A stretch of DNA of 64,000 bases from Chitinophaga rhizophila (GTDB taxonomy: Bacteria; Bacteroidota; Bacteroidia; Chitinophagales; Chitinophagaceae). Every line of letters begins with the position of its first letter. The stretch's first letter is position 1. A program made the translations under genes and the position numbers. Location of the stretch: positions 434,001-498,000 of the forward strand of contig NZ_JAICCF010000004.1 in the NCBI RefSeq assembly GCF_019492185.1, given 5' to 3'. The notes under the pieces were generated by a model that had not been told where the DNA came from, did not search any database, and saw nothing but the letters and a program-made list of their open reading frames with translations. Positions 34,397 through 43,693 of the stretch are shown piece by piece.

Positions 34397-36169
34397 ATGA
34401 AACTATTTAAAAGCAGCACGTTATTACTCCTATCGTCCATGGCTCTACTTCCATTACACGGCTGGTGCCAGGGCTTCCTCTCTGCCAAAGGCCCGAAGAT
34501 CGTTAATGAAAAAGGTGAAAATGTACTATTGAGGGGTATCGGATTAGGTGGCTGGATGCTGCAGGAAGGCTATATGTTGCGCGTAAACGGTGCCGGACAA
34601 CAACATAAAATCCGCGCGGGCATCGAAAGTCTGGTTGGAACCGCTAAGACAGCCGAATTTTACAACGCCTGGCTGGATAACCACACTACCAAAGCAGACA
34701 TCGACTCTATGAAGGCATGGGGCTTCAACTCTGTTCGTTTGCCCATGCACTTTAATCTGTATACGTTGCCGTCAGATAAAGAGCCTGTTGCCGGACAAAA
34801 CACCTGGCTGGAAAAAGGGTTTGCAATGACTGACAGCCTCCTGGCCTGGTGTAAGGCTAATGGCCTGTATCTCATATTGGACCTCCACGCTGCACCCGGC
34901 GGACAAGGCAATGACCTCAACATCTCAGACCGGGACGGGACCAAACCTTCCCTCTGGGAAAATGAAGCAGACCAGCAGAAAACAATCGCTCTCTGGCGGA
35001 AACTGGCCGACCGTTATAAAGATGAACCCTATATAGGCGCTTACGATATCATCAATGAGCCTAACTATGGCTTTGAAGACCCCGAAGGAGATAAAAACGG
35101 TCTTAAAGAACAAAACAACGTTCCCCTGAAGCGCCTGATGCAGGAGATTACCAAGGCGATCCGAGAGGTAGATACCCGTCATATCATCATCATTGAAGGC
35201 AACGGCTGGGGTAACAACTACAACGGCATACTGCCGCCCTGGGATAAAAACATGGTGCTTAGCTTCCATAAGTACTGGAACCTGAATGACACTAAATCCA
35301 TACAGCACATCCTGGACTTCCGGCAGCGCTACAACATTCCCGTATGGCTGGGTGAAACCGGGGAAAACTCAAACGTCTGGTTCACGGAAGCTATCCGGCT
35401 GTTTGAGAAAAACAATATCGGATGGTCCTGGTGGCCCCTTAAGAAATTAGGTGCTAACAACCCACTGGAGATCCCTGCCAATGACAAATATATGCGGGTG
35501 ATCGATTATATCAGTGGTAAAGGCAGTGCTCCCACTGCTGACGTGGCCTTCGACGGACTGATGGAAGTAGCCCTTGCCACTAATATCAGGCGTAATATCC
35601 TTCATCGTGATGTGATTGACGCCATGATCCGCCAGCCGTTCAGTAACAAAACACTCCCTTTTAAACCTAACCTGATCAACAATAAAGGCGAAATCAAAGC
35701 TGTCGATTATGACCTCGGCGCGTTACGGGCGGCATACTTCGATACAGACACCGCTAACTACCGCATCTCTAATCCTAAATGGACAGGTGGCAACAGCGGC
35801 AGGGTTTACCGCAATGATGGTGTCGATATTAAAGCTGATCCTAATGAAACGGATAGCTATTTCGTGACGGATATTGCTACCGGAGAATGGCTGCAATATA
35901 CTACCAACATCCTGCTGAAAGGCCAATACAACATCTCAGTTATCGCGGCACCTGGAAAAACGGCCGGCAAACTGGCACTAAGCATAGGCGGTAAACCAAT
36001 CGGGAAAGTGACTGTTACACCGGCAAAAGACAACAGTACTCAGACCTGGCAAACCTATACCATTAACAACATTCCACTGCAGAAAGGGTCGCAGGTAATG
36101 AAAGTAGTCGTAGAAAATGGTGGGATGGAACTGAAGAGTATCAGATTTGAAAAGATACCCGGACGCTGA
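34397..36169 (+). CDS. GH5 family endoglucanase-like enzyme with C-terminal CBM-like domain
   Basis: A 590-residue exported enzyme with a signal peptide ending near residue 24 (LHGWCQ). The (beta/alpha)8 domain, about 35-375, has the acid/base in INEPNYG (Glu221) and the nucleophile in VWLGETGEN (Glu320), as in family 5. The C-terminal 150 residues (about 430-585) are beta-rich with GEWLQYTTNILLKGQY, resembling carbohydrate-binding module family 6. It should cut a beta-linked glucan or mannan outside the cytoplasm. The substrate is not evident. No SusCD pair is adjacent. Confidence 0.9.
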   Translation: MKLFKSSTLLLLSSMALLPLHGWCQGFLSAKGPKIVNEKGENVLLRGIGLGGWMLQEGYMLRVNGAGQQHKIRAGIESLVGTAKTAEFYNAWLDNHTTKADIDSMKAWGFNSVRLPMHFNLYTLPSDKEPVAGQNTWLEKGFAMTDSLLAWCKANGLYLILDLHAAPGGQGNDLNISDRDGTKPSLWENEADQQKTIALWRKLADRYKDEPYIGAYDIINEPNYGFEDPEGDKNGLKEQNNVPLKRLMQEITKAIREVDTRHIIIIEGNGWGNNYNGILPPWDKNMVLSFHKYWNLNDTKSIQHILDFRQRYNIPVWLGETGENSNVWFTEAIRLFEKNNIGWSWWPLKKLGANNPLEIPANDKYMRVIDYISGKGSAPTADVAFDGLMEVALATNIRRNILHRDVIDAMIRQPFSNKTLPFKPNLINNKGEIKAVDYDLGALRAAYFDTDTANYRISNPKWTGGNSGRVYRNDGVDIKADPNETDSYFVTDIATGEWLQYTTNILLKGQYNISVIAAPGKTAGKLALSIGGKPIGKVTVTPAKDNSTQTWQTYTINNIPLQKGSQVMKVVVENGGMELKSIRFEKIPGR

Positions 36170-36176
36170 TAAGAAC

Positions 36177-36305
36177 CGGGAATAAGGAATGAAGGTAGTG
36201 CGGCTCACTATCTCAAATAGCTGTTTATCCCTGAAATACAAATAGCTGTATTTCAGGGATAGATAGCTATTACCCAGGGGAACACCTCCTTATTCCTCAT
36301 TCCCG
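36177..36305. terminator. Long inverted repeat between convergent genes
   Basis: The core TATCCCTGAAATACA (36226-36240) and its exact reverse complement (36247-36261) form a 15-bp stem with a 6-base loop. AATAGCT and AGCTATT at 36216-36222 and 36265-36271 extend it. Further out, GGAATAAGGAATGAAGG-like sequence at 36177-36195 pairs imperfectly with 36288-36305. It lies between the convergent GH5 and DUF779 genes and probably ends both transcripts, though it lacks long T tracts. Confidence 0.6.
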
Positions 36306-36310
36306 ACCTT

Positions 36311-36670
36311 TCATTGTTGCTGTTCCAGCGCCTTCAGTTCTTCCTCTGAGAATATCCGGGAGCGGATGTGAAATCTGACGCCCAGGGGTATCTCCAGGGA
36401 AAAACTGCTTCCCCGTCCCTTAATCACATCCAGTATCAGTTGCGTATGTTTCCAGTACGCAAACTGGTCGTTACTCATGTAAAATTTACAGCCGTCTACC
36501 TCCCCCAGACAAACATCTGAAGCGCCAACCTTAAATTCCCCTTCAGGGAAACACATAGGTTGAGATCCATCACAACAGCCCCCGCTCTGGTGAAACATCA
36601 GGGGGCCGTGTGTGTGACGGAGCTTGTTAATCAAGGATATGGCTTCGGGCGTCGCTACTATTCGATCCAT
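36311..36670 (-). CDS. DUF779 domain protein
   Basis: The start at 36670 (MDRIVATPEA) fits the family; the open frame extends 41 codons further without homologous content. The protein (119 aa) has the DUF779 hallmarks LMFHQSGGCCDGSQPMC and VGASDVCLGEVDG. The cysteine-rich motif could bind a metal. DUF779 genes are commonly found next to aldehyde dehydrogenase, as here (110 bases downstream of the ALDH gene, same strand). A role as a helper of the dehydrogenase is inferred. Confidence 0.88.
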   Translation of the reverse strand: MDRIVATPEAISLINKLRHTHGPLMFHQSGGCCDGSQPMCFPEGEFKVGASDVCLGEVDGCKFYMSNDQFAYWKHTQLILDVIKGRGSSFSLEIPLGVRFHIRSRIFSEEELKALEQQQ

Positions 36671-36779
36671 AAGAATATTTGTATGTAACCTCCACTTACT
36701 GTACACCAGGGAAACAGCACCCTGTGAGGGCAATGGGCAAAATGAGCATTTGTGATAACCGCAACCGTCGATCCCGCTA

Positions 36780-38312
36780 TCAGAAGAAACCAAGTTTCTG
36801 CTTTCCGTAGGAAATCAGCATATTCTTCGTTTGCCGGTAGTGATTCAACATCATCTTGTGTGTTTCCCTTCCAAAACCTGATTTCTTATAACCACCAAAA
36901 GGTGCATGGGCCGGATAGGCATGGTAGCAATTCACCCATACCCTGCCCGCTTTAATGGCACGCGGCACCTGATACAGTTCATGGGCGTCTCTTGTCCACA
37001 CGCCTGCGCCCAGGCCATAAAGCGTGTCATTGGCAATCTCGATTGCTTCTTCAGTTGTTTTAAATGTGGTGACGCAGGCCACCGGACCAAAAATTTCTTC
37101 CTGGAAAACCCTCATTTTGTTATGGCCTTTTAGCAAAGTAGGCTGTACATAATAGCCATGCTCCAGGCCACTGTTCTGATGGTAAGCTTCTCCGCCGCAT
37201 AATACCTGCGCTCCTTCCTGCTTACCAATATCCAGGTAACTCAGGATCTTCTGGTATTGGTCTTCAGATGCCTGTGCCCCCATCATGACTGTCGCGTCCA
37301 GCGGATTGCCCATCTTGATAGCTTTGGTACGCTGAATAACACGGTCGATGAAACGCTGATAGATATTTTCATGCACAAGGATACGGCTGGGACAGGTACA
37401 TACTTCTCCCTGGTTCAGGGCAAATAACACTGCTCCCTCTACCGCTTTATCAAAAAAGTCATCGTCAGCATCGCCAACGCTCTCGAAGAAGATGTTCGGA
37501 CTCTTACCACCCAGCTCCATGGTCACCGGAATCAGGTTTTCAGAAGCATACTGCATAATAAGCCTGCCGGTAGTTGTTTCTCCGGTGAAGGCCACTTTCT
37601 GTACTTTAGGCGAAGAAGCCAGGGGTTTGCCTGCTTCCACACCAAAACCTGTAACAATATTTAATACACCTTTCGGCAATACATGTCCGATCAGCTCCAT
37701 CAGCACCATGATACTAGTGGGCGTCTGCTCTGCCGGTTTTACCACTACACAGCATCCTGCTGCCAATGCAGGAGCGATCTTCCAGGCGGCCATCAGCAAT
37801 GGAAAGTTCCAGGGGATGATCTGCCCTACCACACCGATAGGTTCATGCAGGTTAATACTCACTGTATGCTCATCATGTTCACTGATCGTACCTTCTTCAC
37901 TGCGGATCACGCCTGCAAAATACCGGAAGTGATCTACTACCAATGGCAGATCGGCGGCTTTGGTTTCACGTAGCGGCTTACCATTATCGATTGTCTCGAC
38001 AACGGCAAGGTTGTCCAGATTATCTTCCACAATCTGTGCAATCTTCAGCAGCAGGTTACTACGGTAGGAAGCGGCTGTTTTACTCCAGGACTCAAAGGCA
38101 GCTTGTGCAGCCTCAATCGCCTTGTCAATATCCGCCGCGTTTCCCCGTGCAGCCTGTGTAAACGCCTTACCATCTATCGGAGATATGTTATCAAAGTATT
38201 CGCCTCCTGAAGGTGGCGTCCATTCACCGTTGATGAAATGGTCATACCTGGACTTGAATTGAGGGCGTGCTGCCAGCGTAGAAGCTGGAGCAGCAGATGT
38301 AGCAATGCTCAT
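36780..38312 (-). CDS. NAD(P)-dependent aldehyde dehydrogenase (ExaC-like)
   Basis: A 510-residue ALDH-superfamily enzyme with INGEWTPPSGG near the start, the coenzyme motif FTGETTTGR, the glutamate motif MELGGKSPNIFF and the catalytic cysteine area NQGEVCTCPSR. The C-terminal part ends GRETHKMMLNHYRQTKN, as in the acetaldehyde dehydrogenase (ExaC/AldB) group. It oxidises aldehydes to acids in the cytoplasm. It is followed by DUF779 and divergent from an AraC regulator, the usual arrangement of an alcohol/aldehyde-induced unit. Confidence 0.94.
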   Translation of the reverse strand: MSIATSAAPASTLAARPQFKSRYDHFINGEWTPPSGGEYFDNISPIDGKAFTQAARGNAADIDKAIEAAQAAFESWSKTAASYRSNLLLKIAQIVEDNLDNLAVVETIDNGKPLRETKAADLPLVVDHFRYFAGVIRSEEGTISEHDEHTVSINLHEPIGVVGQIIPWNFPLLMAAWKIAPALAAGCCVVVKPAEQTPTSIMVLMELIGHVLPKGVLNIVTGFGVEAGKPLASSPKVQKVAFTGETTTGRLIMQYASENLIPVTMELGGKSPNIFFESVGDADDDFFDKAVEGAVLFALNQGEVCTCPSRILVHENIYQRFIDRVIQRTKAIKMGNPLDATVMMGAQASEDQYQKILSYLDIGKQEGAQVLCGGEAYHQNSGLEHGYYVQPTLLKGHNKMRVFQEEIFGPVACVTTFKTTEEAIEIANDTLYGLGAGVWTRDAHELYQVPRAIKAGRVWVNCYHAYPAHAPFGGYKKSGFGRETHKMMLNHYRQTKNMLISYGKQKLGFF

Positions 38313-38411
38313 AATAGTGGAATTTGGTTTAACGTGAATAATACTGCTAAGGTCATGATCTCAGCACAAGACGCGGATATTTTTGTACTTATTTATAGCA
38401 CGATCGTACCT

Positions 38412-38419
38412 TAATTTTG
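38412..38419 (+). promoter_or_regulatory. -7 element for the AraC gene
   Basis: TAATTTTG is an exact TAnnTTTG match 49 bases before the AraC start. A second match, TATTTTTG, is at 38378-38385. The divergent aldehyde dehydrogenase promoter must lie in the same 156-bp region but could not be fixed. Confidence 0.4.
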
Positions 38420-38468
38420 AGAACGGGGGAATTTTGGTTAACTTAATGAAAGCAAACTGATTACTCGT

Positions 38469-39389
38469 ATGCAGATAAAGAATTATTTGCAAGAGATAGA
38501 CCTCACAGTTCCACGTGAGCTACAGACGTTAGTCGAGAACAGACGCGTGTTCAATCTCCGCAATTGTGAACTCAATATCTTTGAGAGTTACGAGCAGGCC
38601 TACCAGGTTCCGCTTACCTTTAATGACCTCGTGATCACCAGTATGATCAGAGGGAAAAAGGTCATGCACCTCTCCGATAAACCCTCCTTTGACTACCTGC
38701 CCGGTGAGACGGTTATTGTATCTCCGCAGGAAAGAATGATTATCGACTTCCCGGAGGCCACTGCTGACAATCCCACACAGTGCATTGCGCTGGCCATTGA
38801 TGAGACTTATATACGGGAAACGGTAGACTACCTCAATAGTTACTACAACAGTGGAGACGGCCACCAGAACTGGCGGCTCTCCTTCCAGCAGTATCATTTC
38901 GAGAATAACCATGAGATCACAGAACTCATCAATAAACTGATACGCATCTGCACCAGCCAGGATAAATCCAAGAATATATATGCAGATCTGCAACTAAAAG
39001 AACTCCTCATCCGCCTACTCCAAAGCCAGCAACTGGGGCAAGCCATTGAAAACAGTGTTACTGATGCCAATGGTAACCGACTGAGTTTTGTACTGAACTA
39101 TATCAAAGAGCACCTCACAGAGAAGATACAGGTGGATGCGCTGAGCAGAAAGGCTTATTTAAGCAGAAATCTCTTCTTCAAATGGTTCAGGGAACAGTTT
39201 GGGATTACACCGGTGGAATACGTCAATAAAGAGCGCATTAAACTGGCAAAAGAGCTGTTAGTAAAGCCGCAAAGCTCCATCTACGATGTGAGTAAGCTCT
39301 GCGGCTTTACAGATGTAAATTATTTTATCCGGGTATTCCGGAAGCTGGAAGGCACTACGCCTAAAGTTTATCAGTCTTCAAGAGGCTGA
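38469..39389 (+). CDS. AraC-family regulator of the aldehyde dehydrogenase unit
   Basis: A 306-residue regulator. The N-terminal half resembles the AraC_N sensing domain, and the C-terminal 100 residues carry the AraC helix-turn-helix pair: IQVDALSRKAYLSRNLFFKW and SSIYDVSKLCGFTDVNYF, then EGTTPKVYQ. It is divergent from the aldehyde dehydrogenase gene (156-bp shared region), so it most likely controls that gene in response to an alcohol or aldehyde. The effector is unknown. Confidence 0.92.
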   Translation: MQIKNYLQEIDLTVPRELQTLVENRRVFNLRNCELNIFESYEQAYQVPLTFNDLVITSMIRGKKVMHLSDKPSFDYLPGETVIVSPQERMIIDFPEATADNPTQCIALAIDETYIRETVDYLNSYYNSGDGHQNWRLSFQQYHFENNHEITELINKLIRICTSQDKSKNIYADLQLKELLIRLLQSQQLGQAIENSVTDANGNRLSFVLNYIKEHLTEKIQVDALSRKAYLSRNLFFKWFREQFGITPVEYVNKERIKLAKELLVKPQSSIYDVSKLCGFTDVNYFIRVFRKLEGTTPKVYQSSRG

Positions 39390-39396
39390 CAGGGCA

Positions 39397-41271
39397 TTAT
39401 TTCTTCCATTTGTTGTCTGCCGGCGTATAATCCATATAGATTACACCGTCCAATTGTACTGCTGCCAGATTCTTTGCTGCCGGTACATTCACCGTAATCT
39501 TCTTATTTCCATCCTTCCACACAGCTGGTGTCTGATGTATCTTGCTGATGCTGCCATCTGCGGCGGTGATCACGACATCAAACGGAATAGCAAAGCCTCC
39601 GTTGTTGATGATTGTCAACTCAGCCGTGTTGCCTTTGGTCTTTACATCTGCCAGCTGAAGATCGATGTAGTTGTTGCTGAAGAACCAGTTATTCCAGAAC
39701 CAGTTCAGATTCTGACCGGAAGCTGTATTGAAAATGTTAAAGAAATCCCAGGGCATAGGATGTTTTCCATGCCAGGCATTCATATAAGCATGCAGTGATT
39801 TGCGGAACACCTGATCACCCAGCAGGTCTTTCAGTGCCAGGTAGGCCAGGGAAGGTTTGCCGTAAGCATTATTCCCATAACCAGCCCCACTTACCTGGTG
39901 CGATTGTGAGATGATAGGCTGATCTTCCTCTCCGGAAGGGTCGTTGATATAACTTCTCACGCGGAACAGCTGATAGAACTTATCGGCCGCCTCTTTACCC
40001 TTTTCGGCAATACCGATCAGGTATTCAAAGGTGGTTGCCCAGCCCTCGTCCATAAATGCGTAGCGGCTTTCGTTGATACCCATATAAAAGGGAAAATACG
40101 TGTGTGCAATCTCGTGGTCCTGCACCAGCTGTGCGAAGCCTAACTCATCTCCTACTGTTGCATCATTCACCATCATCGGGTATTCCATGTCTGCAAAGCC
40201 CTGGAAGGCGGTCATGGTAGGGAACGGATAAGGTATACCCGGCCAGTTGCGGGAGAACCAGTCCAGCGCATAGCGGGAAAAATCCACAGAATGATGAAAG
40301 TCGGCGGCACTATGATCGTAAGCGGCCTGAACACTGGAGCGTCTTCCGGTACTACTATCTACCACCACACTGGCGGCATCCCATACATAATGATTGCTGG
40401 TACCAAAGGTGACATCTGCGATATCTGCAGCGGTAAACTTCCAGGTATTCCAGTCTTTTTGCTGTGTTACCTGTCCGCCACTCATCTCCTCTTTCGTGGC
40501 GACATGCATTACCTTATCAGCCGTATAGGAGTCCTTCAGGCGTTTTGCAATAGCAGGCTGTAACACTTCCCCTGCATTCTGCAGTACACCGGTACCCCAT
40601 ACCACATAGTTTTTAGGAACGGTAACAGCGACGTTGTAATCATTAAAGTCACTGTAAAATTCTACCCGGTCCATGTGCTCTATTACGTCCCAGCCGTTGT
40701 AGTCGTCATACACGGATACTCTCGGGTAGGCGTAAGCCAGGAAGAAAGTGGTACTGTCTATCTTACCTTCTCTGCCACTCTGTTCTGACAGGGTATAGTG
40801 CCAGCTCACATGCAGGTCAATACTATCCTTTGCATTGAGCGGCTCAGGCAATTTTACAGCGCCCACAGTACCTATATCATTATCAAAATTCACCTCCGCG
40901 CCATTCACCAGGAAGGTATCTATGGTTACGCCTTCCGTCAGGAAATCTCTGCTGACATAACCGGACCGTGGCGCATTTACTTTGTGCAGATTACAGAGCA
41001 GGCGGATCACCAGGCTTTTTAACGTATCCGGACTATTGTTGATATAACGGATATTTTCCTGGCCATATACGACGCCGGAAGGTGCGTTAACCTTCAGTTG
41101 TATGTCATAGCGGCCTTTGTTCTGCCAGTAGCGCGCGCCCGGCATTCCGTTCCTGTTTCTTGTCTGATTGGTATAGGCTTTTTTAATGTTGCGGGGCATG
41201 TACAGCTCCTGTGCTGAAGCCGTACCGGCGTACCCCAGCAGCAGTGTCAGTGCGAGGAAGATCCTGGTCAT
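39397..41271 (-). CDS. M1-family zinc metallopeptidase
   Basis: A 624-residue exported protease with signal peptide (MTRIFLALTLLLGYAGTASAQ). The M1 zinc site is H386-E387-I-A-H390 with the third ligand Glu409 in FMDEGWATT, 18 residues on. A GAMEN-like exopeptidase motif is seen only loosely (FADMEYPMM), where ME is kept. The N-terminal half is the beta-rich domain and the last ~100 residues form a further beta domain. It should release amino acids from peptides in the periplasm or at the surface. It converges with the AraC gene 7 bases away. Confidence 0.92.
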   Translation of the reverse strand: MTRIFLALTLLLGYAGTASAQELYMPRNIKKAYTNQTRNRNGMPGARYWQNKGRYDIQLKVNAPSGVVYGQENIRYINNSPDTLKSLVIRLLCNLHKVNAPRSGYVSRDFLTEGVTIDTFLVNGAEVNFDNDIGTVGAVKLPEPLNAKDSIDLHVSWHYTLSEQSGREGKIDSTTFFLAYAYPRVSVYDDYNGWDVIEHMDRVEFYSDFNDYNVAVTVPKNYVVWGTGVLQNAGEVLQPAIAKRLKDSYTADKVMHVATKEEMSGGQVTQQKDWNTWKFTAADIADVTFGTSNHYVWDAASVVVDSSTGRRSSVQAAYDHSAADFHHSVDFSRYALDWFSRNWPGIPYPFPTMTAFQGFADMEYPMMVNDATVGDELGFAQLVQDHEIAHTYFPFYMGINESRYAFMDEGWATTFEYLIGIAEKGKEAADKFYQLFRVRSYINDPSGEEDQPIISQSHQVSGAGYGNNAYGKPSLAYLALKDLLGDQVFRKSLHAYMNAWHGKHPMPWDFFNIFNTASGQNLNWFWNNWFFSNNYIDLQLADVKTKGNTAELTIINNGGFAIPFDVVITAADGSISKIHQTPAVWKDGNKKITVNVPAAKNLAAVQLDGVIYMDYTPADNKWKK

Positions 41272-41368
41272 AAGTCTTGTTTAGATATGCGGCAAATATA
41301 CATCCCCCTTAGAACAGTAGTATGATTCAGGCATAATGATTGTACCACTCATCATAAAACTAATCCAC

Positions 41369-41596
41369 ATGAGTACTTTCACCATTGATCACAACAACGA
41401 CCAGTTAACGGTAGAACAGGCAGATAAACGTCGTTTTAAAGTGCAGTTACCTGGTAAGACAATCGTATTGTTCCTGAAACAGGATAATGAAGGAGCTAAC
41501 CACTGGTTCGAAGACGGTACAGATAATGAGACGCCGGAGACCAAAGAAATTGGTATGGCCATCGACAATTACCTGGCGAAAGAGGAAGGAAATTAA
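41369..41596 (+). CDS. Small hypothetical protein (75 aa)
   Basis: The start at 41369 (MSTFTIDHNNDQL) was preferred over a frame beginning 11 codons earlier. It is a small acidic soluble protein with a beta-rich start and an Asp/Glu-rich end (TDNETPETKEIGMAID). No family is recognised. Its 3' end lies in a short AATTAACCA/TGGTTAAATT inverted repeat. The plus-strand terminator at 41836-41888 lies 240 bases downstream. Function unknown. Confidence 0.65.
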   Translation: MSTFTIDHNNDQLTVEQADKRRFKVQLPGKTIVLFLKQDNEGANHWFEDGTDNETPETKEIGMAIDNYLAKEEGN

Positions 41597-41738
41597 CCAG
41601 TAATGGTTAAATTGCAGTACGAGCCATCTGAAGGTCAATATATTAATGCTATAAAGAATGGATGCTCAAATATAGACGAGCCATCATAATACAGCAAAGT
41701 ATTATACGAATCAACAGACGTTGCAACCAGACAGGAAC

Positions 41739-41803
41739 TGTTCAAGTCCACCTCTTGTTCGTCGCTAGGTCGTCGCTAGTTCGTCGCTTGTACTACCTGA
41801 ACA
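41739..41803 (+). repeat. Hairpin-enclosed triple 11-bp repeat
   Basis: Three tandem 11-mers (GTTCGTCGCTA, GGTCGTCGCTA, GTTCGTCGCTT) fill 41757-41789. They are flanked by CTGTTCA (about 41739) and TGAACAG (ending 41803), which are exact reverse complements. A terminator follows 33 bases later, so the element is probably transcribed. No coding frame explains it. Confidence 0.6.
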
Positions 41804-41835
41804 GGAGAAGCCTTTCAATTTACTTTTACTTATAG

Positions 41836-41888
41836 GATCTTACGGTCATCCCGCGAATAATTCGTGCGATGACCGTAAGATCTTTTTT
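41836..41888 (+). terminator. Strong rho-independent terminator
   Basis: GATCTTACGGTCATC (41836-41850) and its exact reverse complement (41868-41882) make a 15-bp stem with a partly paired loop, followed by six T. It ends transcription of the plus-strand 41369 gene or of an RNA covering the 11-bp repeats. Confidence 0.85.
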
Positions 41889-41930
41889 ATGTCCTCTACC
41901 AACTCCGCGCCTCTTCCCCGGCGATATCCA

Positions 41931-42452
41931 CTACACGCCTTCTGAGGCCGTGATATCTGAAAACGGCCATACTTTTTCCGCTTTCCAGGGACCATGCAGG
42001 TATCTCCATGTTTTCAAACCCGTTGCCTGCATCTCAAAAGGAACAAAGCTGGCCGATAAGTGCTCGTGTAACTGTTGTGCCTTGAAAGCCGTTACTTTGT
42101 TCTGCACGGTAATATGCGGACGTAAGGACTGCTTGTCCTGGCGGATCAGCCATGGTTCAAACGCCTGTTGTAAAGCATGATGTAAAGCCTGCAATTCGGG
42201 CGATTCAAGCCGGTAGGCCACCCCATTTCCAAAATGTACAACACCTGCTACTTTCAATGTAAATGCAGCGCGTTGCGCAGCTGTTGCCAGTGTCGCTGTG
42301 ACTTCAGGCACGTCGGCAGGAAGGTGATGGAATAACGTGATATGAGCATCAAGGTAGTTGGCATGTGCAGGGAAATACTGCTGACGTAAATCATTAAAGT
42401 GTCGTTGATACACCTCCTCCATTTCCAGTGTTACTATCAGGATATTACTCAT
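41931..42452 (-). CDS. 2'-5' RNA ligase / LigT-like phosphoesterase
   Basis: A 173-residue protein of the 2H phosphoesterase type, with both His-x-Thr motifs: AHITLFHHL (about residues 36-44) and PHITVQNKV (about 112-120). LigT-like enzymes cleave or form 2'-5' or 2',3'-cyclic phosphate links in RNA or nucleotides. The substrate is unknown. There is no signal peptide. It is convergent with the small 41369 gene across the terminator. Confidence 0.85.
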   Translation of the reverse strand: MSNILIVTLEMEEVYQRHFNDLRQQYFPAHANYLDAHITLFHHLPADVPEVTATLATAAQRAAFTLKVAGVVHFGNGVAYRLESPELQALHHALQQAFEPWLIRQDKQSLRPHITVQNKVTAFKAQQLHEHLSASFVPFEMQATGLKTWRYLHGPWKAEKVWPFSDITASEGV

Positions 42453-42989
42453 GGCCGTTTTTAATTTCTACTCAATATTAAACGATTCTGTGTAACAATT
42501 ATACGTGCGAATCCGTTTCTGCTACAGCGTCATCAAAAGCCTGCGTGATAACACGTATAAGAAATTAACTTCGGTTACTCAAAAAATGAATATCGAGTTG
42601 CAAATTAATATTATTAAACACTTATTTTTGGATTGGCAACAAAGTCAGCAGAGAAAAAACATATCATGAGAAAAACTTACCATTAGCCGGTAAAAATGAT
42701 CATGTTAACCCAAACCATTAGAGCACAGCAATAGCCGCTATATTTCATTACCTCAGGAACTGAAAATAGGCGCTTTCGCAATATCGCGTGCTGCCTGATA
42801 GAGCGCAACAGCGACGCGCATGGTTTGGTACGGCAACTGACCTGAATCACCACGATTGTGTATACACGATCCCCCGGTACTGCCTGTATTGTGCAGCACC
42901 GGCTTATGGTACGCTTCAAAAAGGGGGACACATTTAAAACCAGACTGTCCTGTTACCTCTCAACCAGGGTAACAGCTAAAAAACGAAAC
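42453..42989. other. Intergenic region with palindrome and leader hairpin
   Basis: This 537-bp region upstream of the response regulator holds no credible gene. At 42854-42871 lies a near-perfect palindrome centred on GTGTATACAC, a candidate operator. Just after it, CCGGT.CTGC (42874-42883) pairs with GCAG.ACCGG (ending 42902), a hairpin in the likely leader of the downstream gene. Neither has an identified partner. Confidence 0.4.
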
Positions 42990-43637
42990 ATGATTATACG
43001 CGTTGCCATATTTGACAACAATAAACGCTTTCGCAACAGTATCACGAAAATACTGCGTACTGCGCCTTCCATAGAGGTGACCGGCGTATATAGTGACACC
43101 AGCAATTGTGTGAATGATGTGCTGGCGTCTGCACCGGACATTGTGCTGATTGATATTGACATGCCCGAAACAAGTGGGATTGAAGCCATCAGACTGCTGA
43201 AAAAAGAAGTACCACATGTTCAGATACTGATACAGACCGTATTTGAAGATGATGACAGGGTGTTTGATTCTATCTGTGCCGGTGCATCCGGTTATATACT
43301 GAAAGATCATCTGAGTACAAGGCTGATCAGCGCAATACAGGAACTACAGACAGGCGGCTCGCCTATGAGCCCTTCTATTGCCCGTCGTGTACTTAACCTG
43401 CTGCAACGTAGTGTGATGCTGAAACCCGAAAGGAACATCGATAACTATAATCTTACCGCCCGTGAGAAAGAAGTACTGACGTGTATCGTCAATGGCATGA
43501 GTTATAAGATGGTCAGCAGTGAACTGAACATCAGCTATGAAACGGTGCGTAGTCACGTAAAAAAGATCTACGAGAAGCTACATGTAGCCTCTCTCACAGA
43601 GGCTGTGGCGCTGGCTATACATCAGGGTCTGGTGTGA
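42990..43637 (+). CDS. NarL/FixJ-type response regulator
   Basis: The start at 42990 (MIIRVAIFDN) gives the normal 215-residue length; the open frame extends 44 codons upstream from a GTG. The receiver domain (1-115) has the phospho-acceptor Asp55 in VLIDIDMPETSG and the conserved Lys in GYILKDHL. The LuxR-type helix-turn-helix is at about 150-205 (LTAREKEVLTCIVNGMSYKMV and ETVRSHVKKIYEKL). No histidine kinase is adjacent, so it is an orphan; the phytochrome kinase at 7-9 kb is a conceivable partner but far away. Confidence 0.93.
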   Translation: MIIRVAIFDNNKRFRNSITKILRTAPSIEVTGVYSDTSNCVNDVLASAPDIVLIDIDMPETSGIEAIRLLKKEVPHVQILIQTVFEDDDRVFDSICAGASGYILKDHLSTRLISAIQELQTGGSPMSPSIARRVLNLLQRSVMLKPERNIDNYNLTAREKEVLTCIVNGMSYKMVSSELNISYETVRSHVKKIYEKLHVASLTEAVALAIHQGLV

Positions 43638-43693
43638 TGATCACTACCCGCGCCTCCCCGTTTTAGGTGATATGCTGACATATGAAGAAGGTC

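Noticed and set aside
42858..42989. Upstream GTG extension of the response regulator
   Set aside because: The receiver domain begins at MIIRVAIFDN; the extra 44 residues cover a palindrome and hairpin and have no family counterpart.
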